64,000 nt of DNA from Celoporthe dispersa (taxonomy: Eukaryota > Ascomycota > Sordariomycetes > Diaporthales > Cryphonectriaceae), in contig WAID01000007.1 in assembly GCA_016584495.1 (NCBI GenBank), positions 496,001 to 560,000 on the forward strand. The letters are read 5' to 3'. Made by a program: the position numbers and the translations under genes. The notes under the pieces are model-generated. The model had not been told where the DNA came from. It made no database searches and saw nothing but the letters and a program-made list of their open reading frames with translations. Shown piece by piece: positions 60,153-64,000 of this stretch. Numbering within the stretch: the first letter of the stretch is position 1; each line of letters opens with the position of its first letter.

Positions 60153-62170
60153 TCAGTCGCTCTGAACACCTGTGTTTCCAAACCCACTCAGGTTCCACCC
60201 TTGGTAGCGGACCGTCGGCGGCGACACAACACTGGGAGGCGGCTGAGGCGGGAGACCGCTGGTGGGCGGAGGAGGCAGAGATGACTTGGTGACAAGAGGG
60301 GCAGTATGACCATTGCTCACGCCGTTGTTCGCGGACTTGGACTTGGGCTCCATCAGTCCTTTCTCCTGGAGATACTTGATGGCCTTGACGATGGTCATGT
60401 CCTGCTGGTCCTTGTCGTTGAGGGCCAGCCGCTGCTGCAAGGTCATTCGTCCACCGTTCATCTCTCTCTCCTTGAGTGCAGCCTCTCGAACCTCCGCGTC
60501 GTGGACGAAGCGGCACTTGCCCTTCTTGCCACAGGTGCCCCCGGTGGAGTAGTATTTGCAATGCTTGGTAGGGTCGGCTTTCTTCGGAGGTGGTGGGAGG
60601 TTGGCATTAGGGTCTGGTTTAGTGGACATGGCCTCGGGTTTCTCGTTCTCGGACTTGACTGATGGCGACATCGAGGAACTTGCAGCGACATCGCGCATCT
60701 CGTCGCCGGCATCCTGCTGCTCGCGCTTCCGCTTCAGGCTGGATTCCACTTTCTCCAGCTCACGGCGCAGCTTGTCGGCCCTCTGCTGCTCCCTCTCAAG
60801 AGCCAGAGCACGCTCGTCCTTGGTCTCTCCGTCCTTGTCCACGGCCAGCTTGGCCTTGACGCGAGTCTTGGTGGGGAAATTGCGCTTGCGCTCCGCGATC
60901 CACGCTGTGATGTCTGAGGGTCTGTGGCCGGGGACCGTCAGCAATCTGAGCGCATGTCTGTATAGACCCAGGAAGAACCTACTCAGGGGCATCAGCGCCA
61001 ATCAGCTCGCTGAGCTTGGCCTCTTCGTCGAAATCATCATCAGACTCGTCACCCGGCGTCAGACCGAGGGTATTGGTCTTGCGCTTCTTCTTCTTGCCAG
61101 CAGAGGCAGCATCAGGCTTCTGATGGTGCGCCTGAGGCGTGGCAGGACCGCCACCCGACTTGCGGTTGTTATTATTGTTGCTGTTATTGTTGCTGTGGTT
61201 ATGGTTGTGGTGACGGTTCTTGTTGTCATGGTACCCGGAACGCTGCCTGAAGTTGTTATTGTGAAAGCCCCCACGGCCGTGGTGACGGCCGTTCTGCTGA
61301 TGCTGGCCATCGTAGTGGTGAGGAGGCCCAGGAACCGCACTCGGGGGATAGCCCTGGTAGGGTGCTGGGGGTATGGACCTGATCCCTGATGAGGGGTGGT
61401 GTATGGCTGCTGCGGGTAGCCAGTGCTCACTGGAGCATTGGGATCCCTTGGCGGGCCGCTGTCAAACCCCATGCGAATGGGCGGCCCCATCTGCTGAGCC
61501 TTGGGCTGCCCGTGGTGTCCTCCTCGACCTCTTGCGGCACCGTATTGCTGCTGGTGGGGTTGGTTCGGGGGAGAATGCGAGGGTGCGGCAGGGCCCCATT
61601 GCTGCGGAGGACCACTTGGCTGCTGTGGAGGAGGATGGGACTGGCCATACGGCTGCTGCGGAGGCGGTGCTGCCCCATAGCCAGGCTGCTGGCCCTGCTG
61701 CGGCTGCTGCTGCTGCTGCTGCTGCTGCTGGGGACCATACGGAGGTTGCTGCTGGTATATGTGTTGGGCGTAGTTGGGGTGGTAATTCTGAGCAGGCAGA
61801 GCAGGCTGGCCGGGGTGGTGGGGGTGTTGGGGCTGCCCCTGATCAGGCCACTGCTGCTGGTGCTGAGGGTAGCCGCCCGGGCCTGCCTGTGCGTGCTGGA
61901 CAGGAGGGTACTGGCCACCGTGCTGAGGAGCGTACGCCTGAGGCTGGTGTTGAGGTGGTTGTTGTGGTGGCTGTTGAGGATAGCCATATGTGGTTTGCGT
62001 GTGGTAATCAGGTCTTCCCCCCTGCTGAGAGTTGTGTCCTGCTCTCCTCTACCTCCCCTGCCAGCATGCCCACCCCGACCTGTGTTCTGATATTGCATAT
62101 ATTGTGGATAGCCATAGGCAGGAGGTGCGGTGGGGGGTGGAGGGGGAGGAGGACCGTAGCCGTAGGTCAT
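60153..62170 (-). CDS. NUFIP1-domain protein with a CCCH zinc finger, with frame breaks
   Basis: Exons on the minus strand are 62170-60983 and 60921-60153 (61-nt GT-AG intron). The protein begins MTYGYGPPPPPPP. Roughly the first 300 residues are Gln/Pro/Gly/Tyr-rich, including a CAG-type polyglutamine run (61704-61730), then Asn/His-rich repeats and a KKKKRK basic cluster. The NUFIP1 core is APEPSDITAWIAERKRNFPT at about 397. A coiled, charged region follows, then a CCCH finger (C-x8-C-x5-C-x3-H) at about 518-537. NUFIP1/Rsa1 proteins act in box C/D snoRNP assembly with the R2TP chaperone, so a nuclear role in ribosome biogenesis is likely. Two bases appear missing: near 62041-62050 (before AGHNSQQGGRPDYH) and at 61367-61371 (before PAPYQGYPPSAVPGPP). 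Corrected length is 652 aa. Confidence 0.85.
61704..61730 (-). repeat. Coding CAG tract (polyglutamine)
   Basis: Nine consecutive CAG codons on the minus strand within the NUFIP1-like gene, in a longer Gln-rich stretch. Confidence 0.9.
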
Positions 62171-63027
62171 GTTGTAGTCAGGGTGTCTTGGGCTGGTCAG
62201 CGAGTGTGTGTTGTGTCTGCCTGAGTACTCCTCGAAGGCAGGTTTCTGGATGGACAAGTTGTCAAGGGGCAGGTGGACCTTGGGCGGATGTCGATGGCCA
62301 GGGCAGAATCGACAGGCCCAGGTGAGGGTGCGAAGAGGAGGAGAGGTGACAAACGCAGCCAAAAAAGACTAGTGGACAGACTGGGCCTGAGCAAGCAGGG
62401 AGAAGGATGTGAATCAAACAAGTCTTCTGGTGAAGAACACCACTTGTCCAGAGGAAGAGGGGGTGTCGTGAAGCCTCGGCCCTGGGCGGTGGTGAGTGAG
62501 TGGTGGTGGTGGTGGTGGTGGGTGACGCTGGGTGGTTGGTAGGAGGAGCTTGGTCGATGGGAGTTCAAGGGAGCGTGTTGTGTGTGGTGGCAGAAGTTGA
62601 GTTCCAGGCCTGTACACCCCATGCAAGCTTCCACTGGAGCCCAACTTATGTAACAGCGGGAAGAGTGACCTCTGGTTGGTCCGTGCAGGACTGAACCACC
62701 CTAAGCACATGCCTGGGCTCCAACCTGAAAGCCTAGGGACGCTAGCACGGTTCTTCTAGTGAGTGAACCTCCCAAGTGCTGGACAAGACCACTGTGAGAC
62801 CACTGCAATTGCTGGATGGGGGAGGTTGGCCAGTCAGTTTCTTTCTGAAGGAAAAACCTGTGAGCTGAGATCGTCAAGACTGTGCTCTGGCACACCAGGC
62901 TTTCAGGGGATGCTGGCAGTGACCTGTCGCTCCGCCCAGAGTCATTCGTCTTTTCCTCCAAGCTTGAACTCAGAACCTGCTCAGGACTCTCTAAAAGCAC
63001 CACTTCCGGTGAATCACCAGGACCAAG
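62171..63027. other. Shared upstream region of the NUFIP1-like gene and RPC25
   Basis: Divergent region of 857 bp. It contains a (TGG)n tract at 62501-62524. No other gene. Two ribosome-biogenesis genes may share this promoter region. Confidence 0.55.
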
Positions 63028-63906
63028 ATGTTCATCCTAGTATGTATCAAGCCCCTTATCAGTGTGTACTTCCTGGTGTGCTCATGCTGACTTGTGCTTC
63101 AAGACAAAAATTGCGGATCTGGTCCAGATCACCCCTCAGGACTTTCACAAGAAGAGCATGCAGGCTATTGAGGACAACATCAATGCCAAGTATGCCAACA
63201 AGGTGTGCACCGCACCCAGCCTGAGACAGGAAGACCTTGATGGACAGAGCCCGTGATTGACTTTTTGGAGAATAGGTAATCCAGAAGATTGGCCTCTGTG
63301 TCTGCCTCTATGATCTCCTGTGGGCCTCTGAGGGCCTCATTGGTCATGGCACCGGAACTGCAAACGTGAATGGTATCTCAACCCTGTGGCCATGGCATCC
63401 TGTTCTGAGTATTGAAGCACTGACTGAGTACCTTTGCCTTCTGTATATACAGCCGAGTTCCGCCTCGTTGTCTTCCGGCCCTTCAAGGGCGAGGTCATCA
63501 TGGGCCGCATCAGCAGGTGTTCGCCTGACGGTATCCACGGTTCGTACCCCGGGCAATCCCACGTAGGTCATGACTGGGCCCTGAAGACACTGACTTTTGT
63601 ACATCAGTCCGCACTGACTTCTTCGACGACATCTTTGTCGAGGCCGAGAGCTCCCCGAGGGCTGTCAGTACGATCACAACGAGCAGCTCTGGGTCTGGGA
63701 GAGCGAGAACGGCCCTCTCTACTGGGATATCCACGAGACTGTCCGCCTGGCTGTCACCGGTGAGGAGTGGAACGACCAGACCCCCACCAAGCCATCCGTC
63801 GCCCCAGGTGAGGAAGCCCCGCAGGAGGTGAGACTTCCGCCCTACGTTGTGAAGGGGGAGCATGAAGGCGCAGGGCCTTGGCTGTACGCTGTGGTGGGAG
63901 CTCTGA
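63028..63906 (+). CDS. RPC25: RNA polymerase III subunit Rpc25 (RPC8), five exons, with two frame breaks
   Basis: Exons are 63028-63039 (ATG TTC ATC CTA), 63104-63202, 63276-63372, 63453-63539 and 63608-63906. The protein begins MFIL joined to TKIADLVQITPQDFHKKSM, then AIEDNINAKYANK, VIQKIGLCVCLYDLLW and AEFRLVVFRPFKGEVIMGRI. This is the Rpb7-like N-terminal domain and the start of the S1/OB-type C-terminal domain of Rpc25, which with Rpc17 forms the stalk of RNA polymerase III used in initiation at tRNA and 5S genes. In the last exon a base appears missing near 63650 (after FVEAES, before LPEGCQYDHNEQLWVWES). One G too many appears at 63854-63858 (before SMKAQGLGCTLWWEL and the stop). The two changes cancel, leaving about 197 aa, near the family size. 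Confidence 0.92.
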
Positions 63907-64000
63907 GAGATTTTTGTTCAACTGCCATCACATCGAGATGGTCTATACAGATCTATATGTCTACAGCCCGGGACGAGTGCCCTCTCCCGGTCTCCGTCAG
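63907..64000. other. Downstream of RPC25, window edge
   Basis: 94 bases with no recognisable feature. Confidence 0.5.

Noticed and set aside
61373..62224. Long plus-strand frames with Leu and Ala runs
   Set aside because: Antisense shadow of the polyglutamine-rich NUFIP1-like gene.

Overview
The window is nuclear DNA of a filamentous ascomycete (Pezizomycotina, most likely Sordariomycetes). The evidence is short GT-AG introns of about 60-110 nt, strongly C-ending codons in the genes, fungal versions of ribosomal, V-ATPase and RNA polymerase III subunits, pyrimidine-rich promoters and many microsatellites. There is no operon structure, and I found no CRISPR array, tRNA or recognisable transposon.

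Layout. The left arm (1-10.7 kb) holds the 5' end of VPS26 (retromer) divergent from RPL9, then a cysteine-rich single-pass membrane protein, then VMA13 (V-ATPase subunit H) convergent with a mitochondrial glycine-cleavage T protein (GCV1). From 10.75 to 43.1 kb lies about 32 kb that carries only one convincing gene, a small fungal C2H2 zinc-finger protein at 32.3-33.4 kb. The rest is non-repetitive DNA with microsatellites and a dispersed family of short palindrome-like motifs (core TACCATAGTA). The right arm (43-64 kb) is gene-dense: APC2, a secreted lipocalin, a Pmp3-family membrane protein, mitochondrial ribosomal protein bL21m, the MPS1 checkpoint kinase, RPP2, SPT2, a NUFIP1/CCCH protein and RPC25 (RNA polymerase III).

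How they fit together. These are mainly housekeeping genes. RPL9, RPP2, bL21m, the NUFIP1 protein and RPC25 all serve ribosome production or translation. RPL9 and bL21m share the telomere-like decamer AGGGTTAGGG about 230 bp upstream of their starts. APC2 and MPS1 both act in mitotic control. GCV1 (glycine catabolism) has overlapping GATA sites upstream.

Caution. Nine of the fourteen genes are interrupted by single-base frame breaks, mostly at G or C runs (about seven apparent insertions and seven apparent deletions). In each case the conserved protein continues in another frame. I read these as consensus errors in a long-read assembly rather than dead genes. Coordinates below span the whole gene, and each break is noted. 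Genes hidden by such breaks in the sparse region cannot be fully excluded.
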